NCBI RefSeq assembly: GCF_021130785.1
Contig: NC_060215.1
Coordinates: 70,997,501-71,061,500 of the forward strand
Direction: 5' to 3'
Length of the DNA stretch: 64,000 nt
From: Homalodisca vitripennis
Lineage: Eukaryota > Arthropoda > Insecta > Hemiptera > Cicadellidae
The position numbers and the translations under genes were made by a program. Positions 44,617 through 56,227 of this stretch are shown here, in pieces; the first letter of the stretch is position 1; every line of letters begins with the position of its first letter. The notes under the pieces were generated by a model that did no database searches, was not told where the DNA came from, and saw nothing but the letters and a program-made list of their open reading frames with translations.

Positions 44617-45623
44617 AGAGACAGCGTCAAATCTTACAAAGTATAAGTTAAAACATTTTTGTTAACTTTTATTAGTAGGTGTTGATGGTCATAAATTCTT
44701 CTAGGCTGTATACAGTCTTTTCCACTAGCCACTTGAACATTTTCCTCTTCAAAACTTGTGGGCCAAGGTTCTTAAGTTCTCCTGGTAGCATGTTGTATAA
44801 CCTGGCACCTGCGTAGGTTGGCTTCTTGGCGAATAGAGCTGATCTGTGGGCTGGCAGATTGAAGTCATTGCCATGTCTTGTTTGGCGTTCATGGATATCA
44901 CGGTTCCTCAAGCAGTTTTGTCTGATAGCCAGTAATATTACCTCCGTAATGTAAATAGACACCACTGTGAGTATGCCCAAGTTCATAAAAGCATCTCTAC
45001 AGCTTTCTTGAGGATTTAAATCAGCCATGATTCGCACTGCACGCTTCTGCATAACTAGGACTCGCTGAAGGTTGGTGATAGAAGAGCCCCCCCAAAGCAC
45101 TATTCCATAGCGAACATGTGTCTCGAAAAGCGCAAAGTAAGCGATTCTAGTAGCTTCTGGTGTGCTAATGTGTTTAACTCTCTTTAAAACAAAAAGAGCT
45201 GTGCTGAGTTTTGAACACATTATGTCTACATGTTGATTCCATGAGAGACGATTGTCAATTGTGACACCCAAATGCTTTGCAGAGAGCACTTGTTCTAGGT
45301 CCAGTGGCAAAGATACATAATCTTTATGTCTTCCCCATAAGATGCATTTGGTTTTGGATGCATTGAAAATCAGATTGTTGTTCAGGCAGTAGTGCTTAGC
45401 TCTAGTTATAGATGTGTAGGTGTCAATTTCCAGTGCCTGCACCGACTTGTTGTTTGTGACGAGGACAGTGTCATCCGCGTATGACACTGGATAGCAACCC
45501 TCCCCCAAGTGCTCTTGAAGGTCTCCAATGAAAAGCACAAACAGTACAGGCCCCAAGACAGATCCTTCAGGAACACCTCTTTTAATTTCCATCGGTTCGG
45601 ATGTTTCAACTCTGATATTTCCC
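44617..45623 (-). mobile_element. LINE B, 5'-truncated, inserted into LINE A
   Basis: TCAAGAAC stands on both sides (44609-44616 and 45624-45631), an 8-bp target duplication. Removing it makes LINE A's frame continuous (WFSLF...FLMNMKVES...INQLPEVL). LINE B's minus-strand end reads TTTGTAAGATTTGACG, like the LINE at 13.3 kb. The element holds only the second half of pol. Confidence 0.85.
44672..45592 (-). pseudogene. LINE B reverse transcriptase, C-terminal half
   Basis: A continuous 306-codon frame: GVPEGSVLGPVLFVLFIGDL, then PVSYADDTVLVTNNK (YADD intact), KHLGVTIDNRLSWNQHV, YGIVLWGGSS, VMQKRAVRIMADLNPQESCR and LYNMLPGELKNL. No internal stop. It belongs to the same family as the LINE at 13.3-16.2 kb, but the copy is better preserved. 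It cannot move by itself because the endonuclease is missing. Confidence 0.85.
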
Positions 45624-45631
45624 TCAAGAAC

Positions 45632-46373
45632 CTCTTAAATAATGAGAACCACAATGGACTGAGAATGCAGCCCTGCCTTAACCCCATTCCTGTGTCAAAA
45701 CTCCTTGTTTCACCCTCTTGGGTCCAGACACTCGCAGATGTGCCGCCATATAAATCTTTTAATACTGCCACCATATGTGACGAAATACCAAAATTTAACA
45801 ATTTAAAAAATAGTGCTTTTCTATCAATTCTGTCGAAAGCGGCGGAAAAGTCCACAAAAAAAAACAGTATAATTTTCCTTTTTCCATAGCCAATCTTAAA
45901 TGAATCATACTAGTTAAACTAAAAATATTATCTATAGTTGAATAATTTTTTCTGAAACCAGCCTGGAACTCTGTGATTATTTGTTGTGTGTTCGCCCACT
46001 TGACTAAGCGATTGTTTAATAAACTTGTAAATATTTTGGCTACGCAATCAATGAAACTCAATCCCCTGTAATTGTCTACACATTCTAAATCACCTTTCTT
46101 GTGTAATGGGAAAATAATAGATCTTTTAAAACTTGGCGGTACTGCTGCCTCTCTAAATATCTTATTAAATACTTTGAAAATGTTTTTTAAAAAGGAATTA
46201 GGGGCATTTTTATAGAACTCGTATGGGACTCTGTCTAAACCTGGAGATTTATTTCTTTTCAACTTAAATAATACTTCGTTAAATTCGCTCATACTAAACT
46301 CTGAATCTAGACAGTCATTAGTAATTAGAGGTTCTGCATAATGTAAAGATCCCGCTAATAAAGTAGAATTCAA
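45632..46373 (-). pseudogene. LINE A reverse transcriptase, first part
   Basis: Reads KRNKSPGLDRVPYEFYKNAP, SIIFPLHKKGDLECVDNYRG, then ITEFQAGFRKNYSTIDNIF. It shifts frame at motif A (MDFSAAFDRIDRKALFFKLL, catalytic Asp present), then MGLRQGCILSPLWFSLF. One frameshift lies in the motif A region (near 45855). The frame runs into LINE B. Confidence 0.8.
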
Positions 46374-46394
46374 TAAGTTTTTAAAATGTCTGTT

Positions 46395-47019
46395 TCATTC
46401 ATCAACGCTAATATTATTATATATCTTTCTATTTTTATTTCTAAAGTTGTTTATAGCCAACCAAAACGATTTTGAATCAGGGGATTTTTGTAAATTATCT
46501 ATGGTATTGCAATAAAAAGCTCTTTTACTATTTTTACATGTACTTTTAAACACCTTTTCTGCCTCAATGTATTCTAATCTGTTGTTTACTGAACCTGATT
46601 TTCTAAATTTATTTAAACAGTTTAAAAACCCTTTTTCGAGCTGCCAGACACCTATAATCAAACCACGGTTGTTTGTTAAAATTACGGTGTTTAGGAGATT
46701 GGTTTGTTACGTTATCCGCACACTCATTAATGTATTTTATAATTTGATAAATATTTTTCTGGTTGTCATTTTCAATTGTAAAGTGCGAAGCAGTCTGACC
46801 TAGCCTATGCTGATAAGCCACACATCTGCTATCATTCCATCTCGCTCTGGGCAATAGCGGGACCGGTTTCTCCTCCTCCCTTGTCTGAGGTGTACCATCT
46901 TTTAAACACAATTCTATTGGAAAATGATCTGATCCTGGAAACCCTATTATTCTAAAGTCGTGTACCAAATGCAAACAAGCCGAGGACACCGCCGCTAAAT
47001 CTATAATCGAGCTTCCCAT
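46395..47019 (-). pseudogene. LINE A endonuclease end and linker
   Basis: Reads SSIIDLAAVSSA then FPGSDHFPIELCLKDG (SDH motif intact). The linker has QPWFDYRCLAARKRVFKLFK and further KNSKRAFYCNTIDNLQ. The linker lies in two frames that overlap near 46609-46661. Confidence 0.72.
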
Positions 47020-47157
47020 AGCATAATTTTAACCATAAATTCATTTCATTTCATTTTATATAAGGCCTAGTGGTCAGTTTCTACCTTCTACTTGTGCATC
47101 TGTTAATATGTGGATCTATATATCACACACAGTTGATCAAGTTATCTTCTTGTACAG

Positions 47158-47327
47158 AAGTGATGGTGGTCGGAGAACAAGTGAAAGGAGAAGTAATGCT
47201 GATTGATGTTGAGAACAAAGATGTATTGCATTCAATCACTGTGTCAGATGATGTATCTTGCTTGGTCTGGTTACAAGAGAAGCAGTTTCACAACTACCAT
47301 CTTTTGACTGCTTCCACTCACAGTCAG
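47158..47327 (+). CDS. ANAPC4: ANAPC4 coding exon 3
   Basis: Acceptor CTTGTACAG ends at 47157 and donor GTAAGTAAT starts at 47328. With two bases completing the codon from exon 2 it reads VMVVGEQVKGEVMLIDVENK then SITVSDDVSCLVWLQEK, the blade ending VSCxxW that is typical of APC4. The exon ends in phase 0 at THSQ. The 7.9-kb intron before it is filled by a pogo relic, the DDD transposon and two LINEs. Confidence 0.88.
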
Positions 47328-47350
47328 GTAAGTAATGCTGTACATATCAA

Positions 47351-47819
47351 CATTGATAATCTGTCCATTGTTGGTGATATTGCACATGCTGATAAATCCC
47401 TTACTACTACTAGTTGCCTTGATTCGTTTTATGGCATAGAGAGCTGACCCGAGTTTTAGGCAAAGATTGTCCACTTGATTATTCCAGGATAAATTTTCAT
47501 CAAGTATGACACCTAGATGTTTGATTTTGTCAGCTGCTGTCAGGTTGGGCATTTCAGATACTGTAGACTTTTTATTCCCAAATGACATTTGCTTGGTCTT
47601 ACTTTCATTGAGAACTAAGTCATTTTTCATACAGTAGTCTTGTGTCATATTGAAGGCAATAAAAGTGTTCACTTGATGTGTTAGATTTTAAAAAATAAAG
47701 GTGAAAAACATAAAGGTGTGCAAAGTAACGTTTTGCACTTATATTAAACCACCATAGTACGCCCATTGATAATCTGTCCATTGTTGGTGATATTATTGCA
47801 CATGCTGATAAATCCCTTA
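47351..47819 (-). repeat. LINE scrap flanked by a 53/56-bp direct duplication
   Basis: 47351-47403 and 47764-47819 are the same sequence (CATTGATAATCTGTCCATTG...), apart from a 3-base ATT expansion. Between them is a minus-strand LINE scrap reading CMKNDLVLNESKTKQMSFGN, KHLGVILDENLSWNNQVDNL and ALYAIKRIKAT. It is related to LINE B but lacks a 3' end. About 70 bp of unknown DNA follow the scrap. Confidence 0.8.
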
Positions 47820-49713
47820 ATTTCCATAATCGAGTTATCTAAATAAAGAACATTAAACATTCTATTAATTTAATATTAATGTAGACACCTGGTGCCATAG
47901 TAAAAATTTAAAATAATCATGCTTTTTTTAGCAAATTGCAAATATTTTTTTTGTCAAAAATGTATGTCTTGCTCAAAATATGATTTTTATTGTAATCAAT
48001 TTCTTGTTATAAAGGAAATGTTGATTACAGTAGTAATGTAGGAAATGAAGAGATAATGAATTTAGTTTTAAAGTTGTGCATTAAATTGATACATTCACCC
48101 ATATCCTAAGAGTGATAGTATATTTTTTTCAATCTAACACATACAATTTTATAAGCAACAAAAGTATGTACTTAATTATACAATTAAGTACATACTTACA
48201 TGACCTGCGACTTGTCTGGGTGTCATGCCATGAGATCAGAGGTTAAAAAACGGCCCTTGTATGATTAAAATATTGTTACAATATATTTTTCATAGACTCA
48301 ACAAAATGTATTAAGGGCAAATAACAGTAGTGTTAGGACAGAGTTATAAATTCAAGTTTTTAGCTGTCTTGCTGTAGATGGAGCTTATATTGGTTACTGT
48401 GAACTTACATTAAAAACATAAAACCAATATTTAAGACTTATTGTTTTGTGAGGCCTTTCGATAGCGAGGCTATCTTCTTCAGACACATCACAAAAAAGTT
48501 TTTAGCTGTCTGTTCGATACTACTAATTTTTTATATTATTGATAACCCAAAAGGAAATCCAATTATTGATTATGTTTACATTAGTTTTGATCACACTCTG
48601 AGAGAGCAACTGTAGTAGGCACCAGTACATGCATATCCCACAGAATGGAAAATTATCATTGATGCCAACCACCATGTTGTGTGTCAACTTCACTAACTCT
48701 AAAACATGCACGTACTAAAAATCTAAACACAACACAACACTGAAGTATAGAATACAGGCCACAATATGTCTGCAATCATCGACTAACCATCTACGACTGA
48801 CTATGAATTCACGCTCTGCTGTGTTAACTAACATTTTTCTGACTATCATCCACATTTTGAGGGTGCTAAACAGTACACACTGTAAACAATACTTCGCTCT
48901 ATTTAGAGAAAGCTACTTTAAACTGGAAGTTGCCTCATATCTATAGTTTGCATATTTGCAATGAAGATTAGGATGTTATTGGTAATTGAGTCACTTTTTT
49001 GTTTTTTGTTTTTGGCAGTAAAGTATCTTTTACTGTTATGCGTTGTGCGTCATGTAAATGTGAGACTAATTACTGTTCAGATACAGGACAAATTACCATC
49101 AAAATACAAGAAGAATGGCTCTTTCTAATTTTAAATAATAATTCTAGAAGTCTTAAACCTTTCATGATGTTTAGCAAAATCAAATCTGCTACATAGTTCA
49201 GGTGAGAATGGGAAAACATCTCTCTCGATAGGTTTCAGGTAATACATCAAAATTCTAGAAGTTTCATCAGTCAGGAATGATTAATGTATTTAAATTTGTA
49301 CATTCAAAGGTAAAAGTTTAAAAAATCCTTTCCCCCATATTTTGACGATAATTTTCTCACATTTAAGTAATGAATAACACTAAAGAATACATATCTGTAA
49401 AGAATACATAATTATTAAACAAATTCTACTTTTTAGATGGCTGGGTTGAGATTAGAAAAGTGGTTGAGTGGCTGTCTTCACAATGAATTACTGACTCGCC
49501 TGACAACTGGGTCTGCAACTTGATATGCCCAATCATTTACACCAGTCGAGTTGCTGGTTGTGTATTAAATTTTTACTCACCCTTCTACTCGAGTAATCTA
49601 AATCGAGCTTAACCATCAATGCTGAACTACCATCTGCCCCACATCTAATGGCTGCACAATATTGAAGTTGTTTGTCCTCTTTAGTTTTTTCCAAGGTTTG
49701 TCCACCAAAAAAC
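47820..49713 (+). other. ANAPC4 intron, largely unassigned
   Basis: AT-rich. Only a hairpin motif at 48444-48495 stood out. Short frames near 48523 and 48999 have no recognisable content. Confidence 0.45.
48444..48495 (-). ncRNA. Hammerhead-like motif of the type found with Penelope-like elements (uncertain)
   Basis: The minus strand holds outer arms TTTTGTGA and TCACAAAA, then CTGAAGA, a stem GATAGC/GCTATC with loop CTC, then GAAA and GGCC. A hammerhead core is CUGANGA, stem II, GAAA. Here one extra A lies before stem II and stem III would be a single pair, so the match is imperfect. No Penelope coding sequence was found beside it. Confidence 0.25.
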
Positions 49714-50426
49714 TATAGATCCTGCCTTTCTATAGATCCTTCGTCCTGGGTATGACGTTAAACTGCCCACTCCCACCAAACCATTCCCCCAATTCCTACC
49801 CAATCCCTTAAACTGCCTACCCTGTGTCCCTTCTCTTCGCACCAGGGTCTATTGTATGGTCTGCATTTCTTCTTTCTTTGTGCAGCCCTCGTTTTATCTT
49901 ACTTCTTTCCTATCCATGTTCTATCTTCTTTTTCCATTTTTCTCCGTAGGTGAGCGGCCTGCTCGGACGCTTTAAGGTTGGCGACCTTTCGTACCCCTGA
50001 GCTGGTGCCAGACTATTGTCCGAACCTGGCACCTCACCCTATCTAACCGAAAACTCCTAATCCTGCCCCGACTGGGTCGTGTTGTTGTTTGCTGGGAGTG
50101 CCGGAACTGCTACACAGATCCTCGAGCACGCCCGTGTTCGGGGCTGTGTGGTAGCAGAAGGCTGATGTGAGCTAGCTCTGCCGAGGCATAACAATATACA
50201 TGAACCCTGGTGCCAGCCACTTCGGTCCCTGGTCAGGAAGTGAGTAATGGACAGATATGTCGGAGATTTCTGTTGCCACGTGCGAGTTAAACGAGATAAC
50301 ACCGGGCCCCGGGGAACTGGGGTAGGGCTGCCTGCCAAGCTACGGCTGACAGGTACCCTAGGGTATACCCGTTCCCGGTGTCTCGGCCTGCACCTTTACT
50401 CGCGATGCGCTGGTAAACTACTAATT

Positions 50427-51875
50427 ATGGATGTGGGCAATGAACCCCTACCCTACGGGCAAAACACACACTGAGTAGTAACAAGAGAATCGATTAATGA
50501 CTTAGATAAAAAACGTCCCCACTCTTCAGAATCCGAAGATGGGGAAGAAATAAGTAAACAGATAAGACTAAGTAATACAAGTAACTCAAACAAACAGTAT
50601 CTTCCTACGCCACTATTCCTTGTGTTTAAACACAAAAACGAGAGCGACAATCTGTCCAAAGTGAGTCCTTTTGTGATCAACAAGGCATTAGTCGGAGCAG
50701 GCGGTTCGCCGTCATCGGTCAGGAAACTTCGTAACGGAACTATCCTGGTTGAGGCGGTGAACGCTCTACAAGCTCAGAAGTTCCTCTCCATGAAGACCTT
50801 TTATGATCAGGTAGAAATCACTGTACAGCCTCATGAATCCCTAAATTGCAGTAAGGGAATAGTTTTCAGTCGCGAGATGCTGTGTTGCTCAGAAGCGGAA
50901 CTGAAGGAAGAGTTAAAGGATTTTCTCGTCACTGATGTGGTGAGAATAACGAGGGTCGAGAATGGTGTACCAACACCCACACCAGGTCACATTTTGACCT
51001 TCGCCCTCCCTCACCCACCAGCCACGATTAGAGCAGGATACCTTTCTCTTCAAGTTAAACCTTACTTCAGAAATCCCCAAAGATGTTTCAGATGCCAGCG
51101 TTTCGGACATTCGAGCAAAACATGCACCGGCTTAGAGACATGTAGCAGATGTGGTCAAAGTGGCCACAATGACTAAGATTGCACAAGTGGAGAAGACCAC
51201 TGTGTGAACTGTAAGGGCAAGCACTCTTCAAGCTCTCGCAGTTGCAAGATTTATTTGGAGGAGAAAGAGATATTGAAGTTGGTTACAATAGAAAAACTGT
51301 CTTTTGGCGATGCCTGTTGGGAGTATAGGAGACGACTTGGACAAACTCCAAGAAAAGACATCTCCTACTCTCAGGCCGCTTCTGCTCCTCCAGCCCAGCC
51401 CGCACAGTGCTCCTCCTGCTCCGCTCTGGAGGGCATGGTGCGAGAACTCACTAAACAGGTCGCTGCCTTGGTGCAGCAGCTAAATGCCAAGGCCTTGCCG
51501 CAAACCCAAGCGAGTAGTCATACGACTTCTGCCCCCGTAGCAAAGGGACCCCCGAAACAAACAGGAGCCATTCCCAGGCCAGTTTCTGTGTCCGTGGCAC
51601 CCGCTAAAGGAAAAGAACGGCCATCTAACCATTCCAAAACGGCGGAGAAAAGGAAGTCTCTCCAAGAGAGACTTAAAACCCAAATCCGATCGAAAGCTCA
51701 GGCGAGAACAAAGGGAAGCACTGTTTCACCCCCCACTCCCTCCTCCTCTCAACTTTCCATAGTTGATGAGGATGAAATGGGAGATGACCTTCAACTTCGA
51801 TCGGAATTTCAAACTACTCAAGGTATATTTAAACTTAATAAAAATAAAAACAGACAGAAAATTACATACAGTTAA
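50427..51875 (+). pseudogene. I-like LINE ORF1 (gag) with two nonsense codons
   Basis: The ATG at 50427 (MDVGNEPLPYGQNTH) is in frame with the rest but followed by TGA at 50472. A second stop, TAA at 51174, cuts the zinc-knuckle region. Otherwise the frame is continuous for about 480 codons. It has an RNA-binding core (LVEAVNALQAQKFLSMKTFY), knuckles CFRCQRFGHSSKTC, CSRCGQSGHND and CVNCKGKHSSSSRSC, and a Pro/Ala/Gln-rich tail. ORF1 proteins bind the element's RNA. Confidence 0.85.
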
Positions 51876-51882
51876 ATAAAAC

Positions 51883-52851
51883 ATGAACGAATTTAAAATG
51901 ATCCAATGGAATATTAATGGTTATCGCGGACATTTGGAAGATGTAAAACATCTTTTACAAACCAAAACACCTCATGTAATTAGCATCCAAGAGACTAAAC
52001 TCCACCCGGGATGCCAAACCCCCTTGAGGGGATTTGACATCTTTCGTGAAGATTTCCCTCACGACGGGCATGCCTGTGGTGGTGTTGCTCTATTCGTGGA
52101 TGAATCCCTAGGTGCCTCTGAGGTGCCCCTCCAATCCAATCTCCAATGTGTTTGTGTGTCAATCCAAGTCCCGTTTAAACTGTATATATGTACCGTCTAC
52201 TTTCCACCAATCCCAGTCACCCTCTGTCAAGGTGATCTCGAGGCACTGATCGGCCAGTTACCGAAGCCTTTTCTTCTAGGCGACTTCAATGCCCACCACA
52301 ACATTGGGGGGTCAGACCATTCCACACCAAGAGGAAACTTGGTCGCAAGAGTCCTCGGAGATCAAAACATCTTTGTCCTTAATGACGGATCCCCAACTTA
52401 CCTGTGTCCAAGAACGGGAGGTCGGTCTGCTATAGATTTATCTATATGCAGTCCAGAACTTGCTCATAGATTCGATTGGGAGGTCCTCTCCGACACATTC
52501 GGGAGTGATCACTTCCCAATTCAGATCAAAATACCTGATTCTTCGTTGAATATCACTAGAAGACCAAAATGGATCCTCGATAAATACCAAAAACAATTTA
52601 CATTACTTGATATAAATACTCCATTGGACATAAATACTGTAGTAGAACTTTTTACAAACTCTATAATAACAGCAGCTCAGGATAGCATTCCGAAGACATC
52701 ACCCGAACTAAGACGAAAAAATGTTCATTGGTGGACAGAGGAGTGTTCGAGAGCATTGCGAGAGCGAAGACGCGCCCTGCGAAGATTCAACAAACGCCCA
52801 ACCCAAGAAAATCTTGAAACCTACCGCTTCCATAGGGCAAAAACGCGATGA
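51883..52851 (+). pseudogene. I-like LINE pol: endonuclease
   Basis: ATG at 51883, seven bases after the gag stop. The endonuclease reads MIQWNINGYRGHLEDVKHLL, ISIQETKLHPG (catalytic Glu), GGVALFVDES, LLGDFNAHHNIGG, SAIDLSICSPE and FGSDHFPI, so all expected motifs are present. RRKNVHWWTEECSRALRERR is the linker. A TGA replaces an Arg-type codon at 52849. The same frame continues (SWQNFVATISRTTPKAEVWR) until a frameshift near 52970. Confidence 0.85.
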
Positions 52852-53176
52852 GTCTTCAGAAATTCCCGAAGAACCTCATGGCAAAATTTCGTGGCCACAA
52901 TATCTCGAACAACTCCAAAAGCCGAAGTATGGAGAAGATTAAGGTCTGTGCGGCAAATCCCAACCTTTGCCAATTTTGGGACTCAAGTCGGGCGGAGACA
53001 TTGTGACTGATCCCCGGGATGTTGCCGACCTGTTGGCCTCCTCCATATCGGAGGTTTCAAAAAGTTCGTCTTACTGTCCTGAGTTTTTTATATATAAGCA
53101 ATATTCTGAACAAACAGACATACTACTCAACAATCCAAATCCATGTCCCTTAAATATAAGTTTTTCTATGTAGGAG

Positions 53177-54562
53177 TTGGACTCCGCACTGTCATGTACT
53201 TCCAACTCTGCTCCTGGTCCGGATGACGTGCACTATGCCATGCTTAGACATTTACCCTCAGAGGGTAAGGAGGCCCTCTTAGCGCTCTACAATAGAGTGT
53301 TTGAGGAACAAACTTTCCCACTAGCATGGCGTAAATCCCACGTCATCCCATTATACAAACCGGGACAGGACAAACTATCTCTGTCTAGTTACCGGCCCAT
53401 CTCGCTTACCAGCTGCCTTTCTAAGGTGTTGGAGCGGATGGTAAACCGTAGGCTAATCTGGTTCCTCGAAAAGAACAATCTCCTTTCGAGAGAGCAATGC
53501 GGCTTTCGCCAAGGACGATCGACGTTGGACCTCATGGTTTCCCTTGAGACAACCATACGTGACGCATTCCTTGAGGGAAAGCAAGTAGTCGCTGTATTTT
53601 TTTACCTGAAAAAGGCATATGACACAACGTGGCGGAGAGGCATCATTAACACTTTCCAGGCATGGGGAGTGAGTGGTAATATGCTGGCTTTCATTCAGGG
53701 GTTCATGTCTGACCGTACATTTCAGGTTAGACTAGGGACAAACCTATCCAGCACAACCAATCTGGAGAACGGGGTACCACAGGGAAGCGTTTTGAGCTGC
53801 ACGTTATTCGCCGTCGCCATAAATGGCATAACGGCTTGTGTCCGCCATCCTGTACGCTGTTCTTTGTTTGTGGACAACTTCGCCGTTTACGTCTCTGCAA
53901 GAAGACTTGCTACGGCGGAGCGTTCCCTGCAGCTAACCATAAAGCGACTGGAGGAATGGAGTAGGCGGACGGGATTTTCGTTCTCTACTTCCAAAACCCA
54001 ATGTATAACATTCTCCAGACTAAGAAACTATTTAGAACCGTCACTTACCTTGAACAGATCCCGAATAACATCAAGTCGGAATGTGAGATTCTTGGGTCTT
54101 ACATTTGATTCCCGACTTACATGGATCCCTCACTTAAAATCCCTTAAGGCAAAATGTCTACAAAGGCTAAATATGCTTCGAGTTCTTACTGGGACCAAGT
54201 GGGGCGCGGACAGGACATGTATGCTACGTTTCTACAAAGCTTTTGTCCGTTCATGCCTTGACTATGGTTCTCAGGTTTATTCTTCTGCCCGGCCAAACGC
54301 GTTAGGAATGCTTGACTCGATTCACCACTCTGCGATCAGGTTGGCTACTGGAGCTTTTCATTCAAGCCCTACACCTAGCTTATTAGCGGAGGCTAGTGAA
54401 CCAATGCTGGATATGAGACGCAAGCAACTTGCCATAAATTATTTTCACTCCCTTAAAGCCAAGCCCGAAAATCCGGCATATGAACACGTATTTGAAAATG
54501 ACTTGCTCGAAGTCTATGCTAATCGCCTTAACATCTCAGTACAAGAACGAAAACACTTCTAA
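53177..54562 (+). pseudogene. I-like LINE pol: reverse transcriptase with damaged catalytic sites
   Basis: Opens just after a TAG at 53171. Reads SAPGPDDVHYAMLRHL, SSYRPISLTSCLSKVLERMV and EQCGFRQGRSTLDLMVSLET. Motif A reads VFFYLKKAYDTTW, where the first catalytic Asp (FFDLEKAYD) is Tyr. NGVPQGSVLSCTLF follows. The YVDD box is CSLFVDNFAVYV, with the second Asp changed to Asn. Two of the three metal-binding Asps are therefore lost. Length and order are otherwise normal. A frameshift near 54550 separates it from RNase H. Confidence 0.88.
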
Positions 54563-55418
54563 TTTAGTGTTCACGCAGGCTTTCTGGGAACTCTTGAGTG
54601 CTCGGGCACCTTGCGACATAATTTACACTGATGGATCTAGGTCTGAGAATGGCACCGGATGTGCGTTCATAACGGCGAGTCGTGAGTATAGATTCTGTCT
54701 GCCCTCTGTAGCGTCAGTCTACACGGCAGAACTGACCGCTATTTTTAAAGCATTGAACATCGTCTGCCCCAGGACCAGAAGGCTGGTCATCTGCTCCGAC
54801 TCGCTTAGTAGTCTGCAAGCAATCAAGGACATGTATCCAAAACATGTCCTTGTGCGTGACATCCGTTGTGCCATTCACAGACTTCAAGTCCAAAATATAC
54901 AGGTTGTTCTGTTGTGGGTGCCCGGTCACGCGGGAATTCCCGGAAATGAGCTTGCCGACAGGGCTGCTGGGAGTGCTCATGAGCTTCCTCCTTTTACTGC
55001 TATGGTGACAGGGTCAGACCTAAAGCCAATGGTGAAGGAGAAGTTAAGACAAGTTTGGGGTGACTCTTGGTCTCGGACGGTGTGCAACAAGCTAAGAGCC
55101 ATAAAACACACAGTAGCTCCCTGGGGGACAGCCATCCGCGAGAACCGCAGAGAGGAAGTAGTGTTGTGTCGGTTGCGAATCGGTCACGCGCTGCTGACTC
55201 ACGGGTACCTCATGAGCCGCGGGGATCCCCCGGAGTGTGCGTGTTGTGGAGTGGCTCTGAGTGTTGAGCATATTTTGGTCGAATGCCGTGATTATGCAAT
55301 GCTAAGACGATCTTGTCAGCTCCCAGCAAGTCTATTCGATCTGTTGGGGGATGATGAGTCAGTCATTGTAAAGCTTTTTGAATTCTTAAGAAGAACGAGT
55401 CTTATCTCAAAGATTTGA
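54480..55418 (+). pseudogene. I-like LINE pol: RNase H and C-terminal zinc tail
   Basis: The frame reads DIIYTDGSRSENGTGCAF (Asp), YTAELTAIFKAL (Glu), VICSDSLSSLQAI (Asp), and LLWVPGHAGIPGNELADRAA (His and Asp), so all RNase H catalytic residues remain. A tail reads CACCGVALSVEHILVECRDY, a CxxC...HxxxxC zinc-binding element. The ORF starts inside the upstream reverse transcriptase overlap; the likely functional join is near 54550. It ends TSLISKI. Confidence 0.88.
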
Positions 55419-55846
55419 TCTGAGCGAGTACCTGTTAAGTTATATAAACTTTGTCCTTCTATTTATTGTTATTTGTTATTAGTGAGGGTGGGTCCCTTTA
55501 CAACCTTACCTTCACTAAGTACTTACCTGGTTTTAGCATTAGATTGTTGTTATATTTATTATCGTTATTATTTATCTGACATATGTTAACTATTGGGCCC
55601 CTTTACAGCCTCTCGGCTATTTTTGTTATTTAGTTTTAGTTTTCTGTTCACTGCTGTTGTTTTTCTTATTGTCTTAATGTGATAATCTTCTTTGACACAG
55701 CGATCCGCTGTCCATTCTCTATACTGATAACGTGACACCATATTTTAAAGTGTAGGTGTCCGTTAACCCTACGGGCATTGATAACCTCCGTGTTTTATGC
55801 CCTTATAAATAATAATAATATTTAAAAAAAAAATGTATAGATCCTG

Positions 55847-56227
55847 TAATACACTAATAAAATAATTGTTTACATTATGATATCTTAATATATCAGTAAT
55901 AGCTTTTTATGGGTTAGTATCCCTTTTTTTCCAAGCACATTTAAAATGCTATAAACTGCCTGCCTACCTCTTTGCCATCCATTTTCTCATCAAGAGTATT
56001 AAGCTATCCATATTTATTTGTGTAGCTGTGTTAAAACTATAAGACTGTACCTACAGACCAAACACATTAATCGTTCATTTTAATGTACTGATTTTTTTTA
56101 TAGTTATTTTTTATCTTTAAACTTATTCAGATTTTTGTTGTTGTAATAATATATCACGATTATTTTGTATGTATCAAAGTGTTTACCTATGTTAACAATA
56201 TCATTAATTACACATTTTTTATTTCAG
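55847..56227 (+). other. End of ANAPC4 intron before last exon
   Basis: AT-rich, ending ATTTCAG, the last-exon acceptor. Confidence 0.6.

Larger units (their letters stand above)
43380..47030 (-). mobile_element. LINE A, minus strand, in ANAPC4 intron; carries nested LINE B
   Basis: From 47019 leftward come the endonuclease end (MGSSIIDLAAVS, GSDHFPIEL), reverse transcriptase (to about 45632), an inserted second LINE, the rest of the reverse transcriptase (44608-44196), and a tail with cysteines (43845-43390). The endonuclease start is missing, so the copy is 5' truncated. It is antisense to ANAPC4. The YTDD box and QGCILSPL motif mark a clade distinct from LINE B. Confidence 0.82.
49725..55835 (+). 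mobile_element. Apparently full-length I-like LINE (6.1 kb) with RNase H
   Basis: TATAGATCCTG at 49714-49724 and 55836-55846 is an 11-bp target duplication. The element has a GC-richer 5' UTR of about 700 bp, gag (50427-51875), pol (51883-55418), a 3' UTR of about 400 bp, and a terminal AATAATAATAAT then A-run. Endonuclease, reverse transcriptase, RNase H and tail order, and the TAA-type tail, fit the I group. Stops and frameshifts have inactivated it. It is inserted in the sense direction of ANAPC4. Confidence 0.9.

Noticed and set aside
50057..50338. Minus-strand ORF in the 5' UTR of the I-like LINE
   Set aside because: Opposite to the element and explained by its higher GC content. No motif.
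54714..54980. Minus-strand ORF opposite the RNase H
   Set aside because: Shadow of the conserved coding strand.
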